Assembly (NCBI GenBank): GCA_020057555.1
Contig: JAGVFR010000014.1
Coordinates: 1 to 45,743 of the forward strand
Reading direction: 5' to 3'
DNA from: a bacterium
GTDB lineage: Bacteria; Patescibacteriota; Patescibacteriia; UBA9934; GWF2-40-263
Length of the DNA stretch: 45,743 nucleotides
The notes below the pieces were generated by a model, which made no database searches, was not told where the DNA came from, and was given only the letters and a program-made list of their open reading frames with translations. Below are positions 17,911 through 26,458 of the stretch, piece by piece. Both the position numbers and the translations under genes were made by a program. Position 1 is the stretch's first letter; each line of letters starts with the position of its first letter.

Positions 17911-19419
17911 TCATTCTTTTTTGGAAAGACGGAATTGCAAAGCTTCAGCCAGATGGTTTTCTTCAACAGGTTGTGACTGTGCAAGATCGGCAATTGCTCG
18001 CGCAACTTTCTGAATACGAAAATATCCTCGAGCGCTTATCATTCCATAAGAGAACGCTTCATCAAGAAGCGTTTTTGCTTTTTTTGAAATGTTTGCAAAC
18101 AATTTTATATCTGAAGATTGCATTTCATGATTTAGTTTGAATGTTGTTTTACAAAAACGCTCTTCTTGAATTTTACGCGCACAAATAACTCGAGTCCGAA
18201 TTTGTTCCGAAGCTTCTCCTTGAACACTTTCTGACATTTCTTTTGGTTTAACATTTGGCACATCAATTACCATATCAATACGATCTAGAAGTGGACCAGA
18301 GAGACGCTTTTGATAATTATCTATTTCTCTTGTTCCACAAACACAAACACGTTTTGGATCATTCAAAAATCCACACGCACACGGATTTCTGGTTGCGATA
18401 AGTTGAAACCGTGCTGGAAAAGTAAACGCACCAGCAGCGCGAGCAACAGTAACAGTTCCATCCTCAAGTGGCTGTCTAAGATTTTCCAGTACGTGACGCT
18501 GAAATTCAGGAAGTTCATCAAGAAACAAAACACCACGATGAGCCAAACTTACTTCTCCAGGCGCAGGCCATGATCCCCCACCAATGAGAGAGATTGCTGA
18601 AGATGAATGATGCGGGTTTCTAAACGGACGATTGAAAGAAAGAAGGTTGTCTTTGTTTGGAATGTTTGCGATCGAAGCAATGCTTGCGACCTCGATTGCT
18701 TCTTCGTAAGAAAGTAACGGAAGAATTGAAGGAAAAGTTCGCGCGAGTAGTGTCTTTCCAGTTCCGGGTGGACCTTGAAGAAGTACGTTATGTCCACCAG
18801 CTGCGGCAATTTCAAGACCGCGTTTTGCAAAAGATTGTCCAAAGATTTGTGAAAAACACATCTCATGTTTTTGCTCTATTTGTTGAATTGGAGTCGATGG
18901 CTCAAGCAAAGAATCATTATTAAGATGAGCGAGAAGTTGTATGAATGTTTCAATTCCAAAAACTTTTAAGTTGCTTATGATTGCGGCTTCTTTTGCATTA
19001 TCAAGTGGAACAAATAGAAAAGGTTTAGCCATCGTATTTGCCATCACAGCTGTTGGGAGAACTCCTTGCACACTTCTGACTTCACCGTGAAGCCCCAGTT
19101 CACCAACCAGAACAGACTGCTCAATTGTTTGTGGCTTAAGTTCTCCAGATTGGATAAGAATTGAAAGTGCGATTGGCAAATCATAAAGAGCGCCCTGTTT
19201 GCGAAGATGTGCTGGAGCAAGGTTCACAGTGACTCTGCCGCGCGGAAAAGGGAGCCCACTATTTTTAATGGCAGAACGTATTCTGTCGCGCGATTCGCGA
19301 ACAGAAGCATCTGGTAAACCAACGATCGTGAATTGTGGAAGACCAGCGGAAATATCTGTTTCAATTGAAACAGGAATTGCTCGCACGCCATATATTGCTG
19401 ATGATGTAATTGGAAACAT
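17911..19419 (-). CDS. comM: YifB/ComM family Mg-chelatase-like AAA ATPase
   Basis: GLPDASVRESRDRIRSAIKNSGLPFPRGRVTVNLAPAHLRKQG...LLQGPPGTGKTLLARTFPSILP...RNPHHSSS...FLDELPEF. Confidence 0.95.
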   Translation of the reverse strand: MFPITSSAIYGVRAIPVSIETDISAGLPQFTIVGLPDASVRESRDRIRSAIKNSGLPFPRGRVTVNLAPAHLRKQGALYDLPIALSILIQSGELKPQTIEQSVLVGELGLHGEVRSVQGVLPTAVMANTMAKPFLFVPLDNAKEAAIISNLKVFGIETFIQLLAHLNNDSLLEPSTPIQQIEQKHEMCFSQIFGQSFAKRGLEIAAAGGHNVLLQGPPGTGKTLLARTFPSILPLLSYEEAIEVASIASIANIPNKDNLLSFNRPFRNPHHSSSAISLIGGGSWPAPGEVSLAHRGVLFLDELPEFQRHVLENLRQPLEDGTVTVARAAGAFTFPARFQLIATRNPCACGFLNDPKRVCVCGTREIDNYQKRLSGPLLDRIDMVIDVPNVKPKEMSESVQGEASEQIRTRVICARKIQEERFCKTTFKLNHEMQSSDIKLFANISKKAKTLLDEAFSYGMISARGYFRIQKVARAIADLAQSQPVEENHLAEALQFRLSKKE

Positions 19420-19426
19420 AAAACAA

Positions 19427-19452
19427 AAACCTCCCAGGTCATAGGAGGTTTA
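19427..19452 (-). terminator. Hairpin between lspA and comM, possible terminator/attenuator
   Basis: Minus strand AAACCTCC-TATGACCTG-GGAGGTTTTTGTTTT-ATG. Confidence 0.65.
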
Positions 19453-19464
19453 AGATTTCTATAA

Positions 19465-19974
19465 TTATTCTACCACAATTTCTTGATTTGTCAAATGTTT
19501 TTTTCTTGATAACAAAAGAAGTGAAAGCACACCAAGGATTATGACCAAGTCGGAGAAATTAATTGCGCTTTTTCCAAATAATATAATGTAATCAACTGTA
19601 AATCCGTAAACAATACGATCATAGAAATTTCCAAAGGCTCCAAGAAGAATCAGAATTACTGAAAAAGCTATTTTAGGGCGTAACATGATGTTTTTCCAAA
19701 CAACTCTTAGCAAAAAAATTCCAAGTATTACAGAAATGATTATTACAAATTCAAGTCGAAACGGGATATCAAACGCAAGACCGTAATTTTTGTGAACAGC
19801 AAATTCTATGAATTTTGGTGAAACAAGTAAAATGTCCTCTGGAAAAGTTTTGATTGCATGAAGTTTTATCCATTCATCCAAAAAAACAATAAACGCACTT
19901 GGTACCAAAATAAAATAAATATATAAATTAGTCTTCACATCTCTTGTGTCAAAGTTTTTTTGCATTGAATACAC
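19465..19974 (-). CDS. lspA: Lipoprotein signal peptidase (signal peptidase II)
   Basis: Four TM profile, catalytic GNFYDRIVYGFTVDYI and AINFSDLVI. Confidence 0.88.
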   Translation of the reverse strand: MYSMQKNFDTRDVKTNLYIYFILVPSAFIVFLDEWIKLHAIKTFPEDILLVSPKFIEFAVHKNYGLAFDIPFRLEFVIIISVILGIFLLRVVWKNIMLRPKIAFSVILILLGAFGNFYDRIVYGFTVDYIILFGKSAINFSDLVIILGVLSLLLLSRKKHLTNQEIVVE

Positions 19975-20309
19975 GAAGTCGAAGTTGGACGAGCTGAAAG
20001 TCTGCGTTCATCAATTTCTTGACCGCAGTACTTACATTTTCCATATGTTCCATTTTCGATCATCGCAAGCGCGCCTTCAACGTCACGAAGAGCCTTTTCC
20101 AACTCCTCCTCAAGTGAGAGGTTGTCTGAAAATCGAGCGACTTCTGATGCGTTTTCATCTTCTTTATCGCCGAGATTTTGAAAATCAGCAGTGAAATCTG
20201 TTTCAGCAGCCTTTGGATTTCGATGAGTAAACTTTGAGAGCTCAAGTTCAAGCCCTTGTTTTTCTTCAATCAGCCTTTGCTTCATTTGTTCGAAAAAGTC
20301 TTTGTTCAT
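19935..20309 (-). CDS. DksA/TraR family C4 zinc-finger protein
   Basis: GTYGKCKYCGQEIDERRLSARPTSTSCIQCKKT. Confidence 0.9.
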   Translation of the reverse strand: MNKDFFEQMKQRLIEEKQGLELELSKFTHRNPKAAETDFTADFQNLGDKEDENASEVARFSDNLSLEEELEKALRDVEGALAMIENGTYGKCKYCGQEIDERRLSARPTSTSCIQCKKTLTQEM

Positions 20310-20369
20310 ATATGTTTTTCAGTCTAAACACTCTATCAGTTTATCAAAAACTGTGCAAAGAAAAGGTCT

Positions 20370-20430
20370 AAAAAAAAGAAGAAGGGCAGTGAGCCGCTAT
20401 AACAAAGTGTTGTTTTTCGGCTATGCCCTT
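20370..20430 (-). terminator. Intrinsic terminator of the ncRNA
   Basis: Minus strand AAGGGCATAGCCG...CGGCTCACTGCCCTTCTTCTTTTTTT. Confidence 0.85.
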
Positions 20431-20767
20431 AAGATATGAAGGAGAAACGGTTCTATAGGCGTCGGGTTGAGTAGTCCAAATGTTTGAACCACTCGACTCG
20501 ACGCCCTGTGAACACTATTCAACCTTCGGAGTTTCACAACCTCTCTACCATTCCATGGTTTTACCCACGATGAATTCATAGAATTCATATTTTTGCGGGT
20601 TAACCTAGATTTGTTTCTGTTCTGTTTTTGTTTTTATATCAGAACAGTAGAGCGGTGAGACGTTTTCCGAATAGCATATAGCAAGCGTGGGACACCTGCT
20701 TAATAACAAAGCCTTCGGAAAACCTCCCAAGAGTGTGTAAAAGAACGATGCGACCGTACTAGGTCAC
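20370..20767 (-). ncRNA. Structured ~400-nt non-coding RNA, family not recognised
   Basis: Minus-strand promoter-like TTGATT-17-TACTAT; about 7 stems including GTTTTCCGAA(20662-20671)/TTCGGAAAAC(20714-20723), GGCGTCG(20458-20464)/CGACGCC(20499-20505), CTGTTCTG/CAGAACAG, ATGAATTC/GAATTCAT; ends in a strong U-tract terminator; no long ORF. Confidence 0.7.
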
Positions 20768-20885
20768 AACTACATAGTATCAGAAAAAAAAAGAAAAATC
20801 AATATTCAAAGTTTAGCTTGTTTTAGCAAAAAAAATATTTTCTGATACAAACTTGTGTTCAAGAGGTGATGTCACGTGTACAAAG

Positions 20886-20925
20886 TTATCCACAGAATCA
20901 CCTACTTATGAATAAGTTATCCACA
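20886..20925 (+). promoter_or_regulatory. Two consensus DnaA boxes TTATCCACA in tandem, 31 bp apart
   Basis: TTATCCACA at 20886-20894 and 20917-20925. Confidence 0.6.
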
Positions 20926-20926
20926 A

Positions 20927-22183
20927 TTAAAAACACAACCTCAAGTTTATTGAATTCCAGGCCTTTTCGATTGATGCAACGCTAAAGTTTACAGACAGAA
21001 GTCTGATAATGTCGTTTTTATAATAATGAGTAGTGAACGAATTTGATTCAACAAATTTTTTTAAAGATAAAAAAGCAACATTTGCGTTACAAATCTTCAA
21101 CATTTTTTTATTGCCTTCATTTTTTAGCCATATCCGAATCATTTCTTCATCATTTGATAGTGTTAGATTACCGGCTTTGCCTATAAACAACGCCTCGTTA
21201 CTGTTTGAAGCTCTATAAAATTCTAAACCCTCAATCATCTTTTCCTCAACAGAAACAAGACTTGGGTCTGAAATGAACTCTTGCATTTTGGTGTTGTCAG
21301 CAAGATATTTTGTGACAACCGTTGGATTTTTTAGTGCAATCGCTGTTTGTAAAAGCGAGATTTTTTCTTTTTCACCAATTTTTGCCTTTGAAACAAGCAG
21401 ATATTTTGGATTTTCTATTTCTTTCATCATTAGGAACCCTTCAGTTGAAAAAAATGATCGTAAAATATCCTGATCTTTGAACAGAGTTTGATACATTTCG
21501 AGATTTTTTTCATCCAAAAGAGGTAGTTTCAGTGCGAGATATGTATTTTCTTGCAGTGTTTTAATGTTAAATATACTTTTTGCTTCTTGATTTGCAAGAG
21601 GAATGATAATTCCTTCCTTTGTTGCAAGAATATCAGTTAACTTTCCCCCTTTTTCATAGAACGTCCCTATTTTTTTCTTAAATGACGGAAAATAACTCCC
21701 AATGCTGTGTTTTGATTTGATTCCGCTAATTGGTTGAAGCTTATCTGTTAGCAAAAAAACATTAGAATTGACTTGTTGAACAATAATTTGGTTTACATCT
21801 AGGAGTTTTGTTGGTAATTCGTTCTTTTTTGAGCGAATTGCAATTGAGCGACTTCCATCATCATGAAAAAACCATCCAATTTCACCATGAACAAATGGTT
21901 GAATATCTTTCAGTGTAAAACTTCGGTTTGAAATAAGTGGAACTGTATTTAGGATTTGAGTGAGAACTGGCAAAGTATTCTTATTTACCAAAAGCTGAAC
22001 TGCAACCTGTGTATTTTCAGGCGCAGAAGAAAAAACAGTGTTTCTTGTGAACCAAAGTGTCGCTAAATGAGCGAAAAATAAAAAACAGGCAATGAATAAT
22101 ATTACCAAAAGCCAAACAACCCACCGAGGTCGGCGAGTTGTTTTTTGGTATCGGGATAATTGAATGTGGAGTTGTGGGCTCAT
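20927..22183 (-). CDS. Hypothetical single-pass membrane protein with large extracytoplasmic domain
   Basis: Cytosolic basic N-terminus, TM (WVVWLLVILFIACFLFFAHL), long non-repetitive C-terminal domain; family not recognised. Confidence 0.75.
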   Translation of the reverse strand: MSPQLHIQLSRYQKTTRRPRWVVWLLVILFIACFLFFAHLATLWFTRNTVFSSAPENTQVAVQLLVNKNTLPVLTQILNTVPLISNRSFTLKDIQPFVHGEIGWFFHDDGSRSIAIRSKKNELPTKLLDVNQIIVQQVNSNVFLLTDKLQPISGIKSKHSIGSYFPSFKKKIGTFYEKGGKLTDILATKEGIIIPLANQEAKSIFNIKTLQENTYLALKLPLLDEKNLEMYQTLFKDQDILRSFFSTEGFLMMKEIENPKYLLVSKAKIGEKEKISLLQTAIALKNPTVVTKYLADNTKMQEFISDPSLVSVEEKMIEGLEFYRASNSNEALFIGKAGNLTLSNDEEMIRIWLKNEGNKKMLKICNANVAFLSLKKFVESNSFTTHYYKNDIIRLLSVNFSVASIEKAWNSINLRLCF

Positions 22184-24390
22184 GGCTTTTTATTGAACGG
22201 TCTGAAAGGTTTGCGAGGTCCACGATCATGCGGTGGTGCTGGTGGACGATCGCTGTGGGCTGGGCGTTCAGGGTAAACATTTCCTGGTGCATCTTTCATT
22301 GAAAGGCTGATCTTTCCATCAGGTGTTAGATCCATCACTTTTACTGTAACCTCATCTCCCATTTTGACAATATCACTAACTTTGTCAACACGCCACGGAG
22401 CCATGTTGCTTACATGCACCATACCATCTTTCTTTGGCAAAAATTCCACGATCGCTCCAAAATCCATAATGCGTGTTACCTTTCCTTTATATATTTCTCC
22501 AACAACGACTTGTCGCGTGAGCTGTTCAATAATACTTTGCGCTTTTATCGCTCCTTGCGCGTCAGTTGAAGTGATCATCACAAGACCATCATCTTCAATG
22601 TCGATTGCTTGAACATTTGTTGTTGAAATAATTTCGTTGATTGTTTTACCGCTTGGGCCAATAACACTTCCGATCAACTCTGGACTGATGTGCATGACAA
22701 TAATTCGAGGCGCAAAAGGCGAAAGCTCTGGTCTTGGCTCCGCGATTGCTGAAGTGAGAACTTCCAAAACTTCCAAACGAGCTTCGCGAGCTTGCTTGAT
22801 AGCCGTCTCAACCATTTCGCGCGTCAGACCTTCTGTTTTTGTGTCCATTTGAATTGCTGTGATTCCTGTTTTCGATCCAGCAATTTTGAAATCCATTCCA
22901 CCTTTTCCATCTTCAAGATCTTGCAAATCTGTGATGACTTTCCATTTCCCTTTTCCATCAGTTGCAAGACCCATGGCAATTCCAGCAACAGGCGCTTTAA
23001 TTGGAACACCAGCATCCATGAGCGCAAGTGTTGCTCCACATGTTGATCCCATTGAGCTTGATCCATTTGAACCAAAAACTTCAGAAACCGCTCGGATCGT
23101 GTATGGGAATGTTTCTTTATCAGGCAACATTGGTTGAAGAGCTTTTTCTGCCAAAGCTCCATGTCCAATGTCACGACGCGACGGACCTCGCATTGGCTTC
23201 ACTTCTCCGACTGAATATGGAGGAAAGTTATAGTGGTGGAAGAAACGCTTTGTTCCAACAAGTTCCATTCCATCAAGAGTTTGTTGATCACCAGGGGCTC
23301 CAAGTGTGACAACAGTTAGAACTTGTGTTTCTCCACGCATAAAATGTCCGCTACCGTGCACACGAGGAAGAACCGCAACTTCACTCACAAGTGGTCGAAT
23401 TTGTGTGAGTGATCGTCCGTCAACGCGTTTATTGTCTTCAAGAATTGAGCGCGAGACTTCACGCTCGAGAATTTCTAAAGTTAAATCTGTTCCAATATGA
23501 ATAAATTCTGGTTCAACACCTTTTTCAATCAAGAATGTTTTTAGATTATTTTTTAGAATCTGTTTTTGTTCATTGCGGTCGGCCTTTGTTGCTTTTGGAG
23601 TTCCAAAAAATAATTCCTTAATTTGTGCGACAAGAAATGGAACAGCAAGAATTTCTACTTCTTTTTCCTCATCTGTTTTTTGAGTAATCAAATTTCGTTT
23701 TTCTTTTCCAACAACAGCTTGAATTTCTTTGATCAATTTTATTGGCACATCTATGTGTTTTTGACCAAACCAAAATCCTTCCAAAACAGTTTCTTCAGGA
23801 GCTTCATTTGCACCAGCTTCAACCATTATGATTTTTTCTTTTGTTCCTGCAATCGCAAGATCAAGAATAGACTTGTCGCGCGCTGTATAGCTTGGGTTGA
23901 TGACCCACTCGCCATCGACTTGTCCAACACGAATACAACCAATAGGGCCATTCCATGGAATATCGCTGATATGAAGCGCGCAACTTGCGCCGATTAGTCC
24001 CAAAACATCAGGGTCGTTTTCTCCATCAAAAGCAAGTGTTGTTACGACAACTTGCACTTCATTTCGAATATGGTCGTCAAATAACGGGCGGATTGCGCGA
24101 TCAATAAAACGTGCGGAAAGAACTGCCTCATCAGTTGGCCGTCCTTCTTTTTTAATAAATCGGCTACCTTTGATGCGTCCAGCCGCATAAAGTTTTTCTT
24201 CAAATTCAACAGTCAAAGGGAAAAACCCCATGCTTTCTTTTGTTTCATGACTCATTGTTGCCGCGGCAAGCACAACAGTATCGCCGTATTGAACAACGCA
24301 AGATCCGCCGGCTTGGTTTGCGTACTTACCAACCTCGATTGTTAGTGTTTTTCCTCCCCATTCTGTTTGGAATAAGTTTTTCTGTGTCAT
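22180..24390 (-). CDS. pnp: Polyribonucleotide nucleotidyltransferase (PNPase)
   Basis: [34 protein letters not shown]; two RNase PH domains; KH ([12 protein letters not shown]) and S1 ([20 protein letters not shown]). Confidence 0.97.
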   Translation of the reverse strand: MTQKNLFQTEWGGKTLTIEVGKYANQAGGSCVVQYGDTVVLAAATMSHETKESMGFFPLTVEFEEKLYAAGRIKGSRFIKKEGRPTDEAVLSARFIDRAIRPLFDDHIRNEVQVVVTTLAFDGENDPDVLGLIGASCALHISDIPWNGPIGCIRVGQVDGEWVINPSYTARDKSILDLAIAGTKEKIIMVEAGANEAPEETVLEGFWFGQKHIDVPIKLIKEIQAVVGKEKRNLITQKTDEEKEVEILAVPFLVAQIKELFFGTPKATKADRNEQKQILKNNLKTFLIEKGVEPEFIHIGTDLTLEILEREVSRSILEDNKRVDGRSLTQIRPLVSEVAVLPRVHGSGHFMRGETQVLTVVTLGAPGDQQTLDGMELVGTKRFFHHYNFPPYSVGEVKPMRGPSRRDIGHGALAEKALQPMLPDKETFPYTIRAVSEVFGSNGSSSMGSTCGATLALMDAGVPIKAPVAGIAMGLATDGKGKWKVITDLQDLEDGKGGMDFKIAGSKTGITAIQMDTKTEGLTREMVETAIKQAREARLEVLEVLTSAIAEPRPELSPFAPRIIVMHISPELIGSVIGPSGKTINEIISTTNVQAIDIEDDGLVMITSTDAQGAIKAQSIIEQLTRQVVVGEIYKGKVTRIMDFGAIVEFLPKKDGMVHVSNMAPWRVDKVSDIVKMGDEVTVKVMDLTPDGKISLSMKDAPGNVYPERPAHSDRPPAPPHDRGPRKPFRPFNKKP

Positions 24391-24401
24391 ATATTTTCAA
24401 A

Positions 24402-25025
24402 TTAAAATTCTAGTCTTCGTGTTCTTGAATCTGCTTGGTCGTTTTTTGGCGGTTCAATAAAGAACGCGTCTTCTTCGTCCTCTTCCTTTTTTTCCTCCAT
24501 TTCATCTTTTCCTTCTGTTTTCACGATCGGGCCAATCAAATATCGTTTTTTATTTTGAGAAAGGTCAATATAGTCATCAACGTAATTAACGAGATTAGAC
24601 GATGTTGTTTCACCAAATGCCATGACCTCTGCGATACGTCCGCGACTTTGAATGTGTTCGACAAGTGGCAGATAATCTCCATCTCCTGAAACAATCACGA
24701 CAACGTCGAGGATATCGAGCATGTGAACAACATCGATCGCAAGTCCAACATCCCAATCTGCTTTCTTGTGACCTGACGCATATTCCATCAAATCTTTTTC
24801 GCGCGTTTCAATTCCGGATTTTTGAAGAGCATCAAAAAAAGGTTGCTCATCTGCTGTTTTTGTTTTTACAACATAAGCAAGCGCACGGATAAGCAGACGA
24901 CCAGCGACCGCGTCTTCAACAATGCTTTTGAAATTAACTTTACGCTGGAAAAGATGGCGAGCGCTGTAGTACATGTTTTGCGTGTCGATAAAAACTCCGA
25001 CACGTTGGTCTTTGTGTTTGAACAT
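24402..25025 (-). CDS. NYN domain (LabA/DUF88-type) PIN-like nuclease
   Basis: RVGVFIDTQNMYYSAR...KADWDVGLAIDVV...VVIVSGDGDYLPLVEHIQSRGRIAEVMAF. Confidence 0.88.
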   Translation of the reverse strand: MFKHKDQRVGVFIDTQNMYYSARHLFQRKVNFKSIVEDAVAGRLLIRALAYVVKTKTADEQPFFDALQKSGIETREKDLMEYASGHKKADWDVGLAIDVVHMLDILDVVVIVSGDGDYLPLVEHIQSRGRIAEVMAFGETTSSNLVNYVDDYIDLSQNKKRYLIGPIVKTEGKDEMEEKKEEDEEDAFFIEPPKNDQADSRTRRLEF

Positions 25026-25090
25026 ATTGTTTAAGTAGTAAAGTAGCAAAGTAGAAAAGTAGCAGAGGTGATACTTGGTTCTAAAAAGCC

Positions 25091-25117
25091 AACACCCCGC
25101 CGATAAGGGCGGGGTTT
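25091..25117 (-). terminator. Intrinsic terminator after rpsO
   Basis: ACCCCGCC-GATAAG-GGCGGGGT stem just past the rpsO stop. Confidence 0.75.
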
Positions 25118-25119
25118 AA

Positions 25120-25383
25120 TTATTTCAAATCCAAATCTTTTTTGATTTTCAAAAATGCTTTTTCGTCTTCGCGTTCGAGATATTTAAGCAAACGTCGGCG
25201 TTCATTCACTTTTTTGATAAGTCCACGGCGAGAAGAAAAATCTTTCTTATGATCCCGCATGTGCTTTGTCAGTTCTTCAATTTCGGATGTTAAAATAGCG
25301 ATCTGAACTTGCGGAGAACCAGTGTCGGACGCGTGTGTTCGGAATTTTTCAATTACTTTCTGCTTTTTCTTAATGTTGAGCAT
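25120..25383 (-). CDS. rpsO: 30S ribosomal protein S15
   Basis: HASDTGSPQVQIAILTSEIEELTKHMRDHKKDFSSRRGLIKKVNERRRLLKYL. Confidence 0.97.
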   Translation of the reverse strand: MLNIKKKQKVIEKFRTHASDTGSPQVQIAILTSEIEELTKHMRDHKKDFSSRRGLIKKVNERRRLLKYLEREDEKAFLKIKKDLDLK

Positions 25384-25463
25384 AGTTTTTTGAATAAGCG
25401 TACGGCCGAGAAAAGGGGCTCATTCCTTAAATCCAAGCTGTCGCGGAAATGAATTACGCACGC

Positions 25464-25492
25464 AATTTATCCCAGAAACAAGAGAGTGTCAA
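25464..25492 (-). promoter_or_regulatory. rpsO promoter
   Basis: Minus strand TTGACA (25492-25487), 17-nt spacer, TAAATT (25469-25464). Confidence 0.75.
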
Positions 25493-25502
25493 GGACTTAA
25501 AC

Positions 25503-25631
25503 GAGACCGTTGAAATACTCTAATTCTCTCCAAATTTTATTTCCTGAGCCTGTCGAAGGGACAAAATTTGGCTAAATCATATACAGCCTTCGACAAGCTC
25601 AGGCAATAATTTAGAGTATTTCAACGGTCTC
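25503..25631. mobile_element. MITE-like palindromic element with perfect 21-bp TIRs and TAAAC target duplication
   Basis: GAGACCGTTGAAATACTCTAA (25503-25523) / TTAGAGTATTTCAACGGTCTC (25611-25631); TAAAC at 25498-25502 and 25632-25636. Confidence 0.72.
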
Positions 25632-25685
25632 TAAACCTTTGTAAAGAGTCGAGACTTATTTAAAAAAACGTACCAGTTCGGTACG

Positions 25686-26207
25686 CTATTGAGCTTCCAC
25701 AACATCGGTCGTGCAGTAGGCAAGGTTATCGTATTTATTCGTGCCAACAGGTCTGTGGCACGACAATTGAATCGTTTTGTTTTCACGTGTATTAGAGACG
25801 ATGATTTTCCAGATTTTTCCATCTAGGTCAACGACGTCGAAATCAAATGGGCAACTTGGTGCAAGATAGGTAAACTCAACCGTCTTAGTTACCTTATCGT
25901 ACATCTCAAGCATTTCTTTCGAAAGAGGATTCCTCCACCATCCCTTTTTTTTCGTGATCTTCAGAAAATCCCGTGTTGAAACCCATGAGGCATTCTCGTA
26001 TTCCATCTTCAGTTTCGGATCGACTTCTGGGTGAACGACGAGTCCGGTAAAGACGAAGATGACTGTTCTTGCATCTGTCTGGCGTGAACAACTCCAGTCT
26101 ATAACAGTGTAGTGGCTTATGCTTTTTTCCTTGACCACTTGTTCCTTAGAAGAAGCACAACTGATGAGAATGAAAAGAGCCAGTATGAATGAGAAACGCA
26201 TTTTCAA
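25686..26207 (-). CDS. Putative lipoprotein, hypothetical
   Basis: Signal peptide with lipobox FILISC|ASS; family not recognised; AAAGGGG Shine-Dalgarno upstream. Confidence 0.75.
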   Translation of the reverse strand: MKMRFSFILALFILISCASSKEQVVKEKSISHYTVIDWSCSRQTDARTVIFVFTGLVVHPEVDPKLKMEYENASWVSTRDFLKITKKKGWWRNPLSKEMLEMYDKVTKTVEFTYLAPSCPFDFDVVDLDGKIWKIIVSNTRENKTIQLSCHRPVGTNKYDNLAYCTTDVVEAQ

Positions 26208-26319
26208 CCCCTTTCTGGTTTGAATCCATCTGCACCAATTGCAGATGGAGGAAAAAGAATATCACTTATTGATCGAAACGTCAAGCTAGGCACCATCGGT
26301 GTATAATGTTGCAGTATGT

Positions 26320-26456
26320 CCGGTAGGACAACAATGATCTGTCACCTGTTCTGCTGGGCGTTAATACAGTCTGTACGACACCCTACGTAGGGAGTTCGTA
26401 ACAATGTCAGTCAAAGAAATACTAACAAGTAATAAATATCATTGTTGTACTACCGG
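26320..26456. mobile_element. 137-bp MITE-like element with 19-bp TIRs and 6-bp target-site duplication
   Basis: CCGGTAGGACAACAATGAT (26320-26338) / ATCATTGTTGTACTACCGG (26438-26456), 18/19 complementary; GTATGT directly abutting both ends (26314-26319, 26457-26462). Confidence 0.78.
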
Positions 26457-26458
26457 GT

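Noticed and set aside
20370-20767. Calling the ncRNA RNase P RNA, tmRNA or SRP RNA
   Set aside because: Conserved core motifs of these RNAs could not be found by eye on either strand, although size and terminator would fit. Left unassigned until cmscan.
26226-26250. CCATCTGC-ACCAATT-GCAGATGG hairpin upstream of the lipoprotein gene
   Set aside because: A short perfect hairpin, but with no flanking duplication or clear regulatory context; could be an ordinary leader stem.
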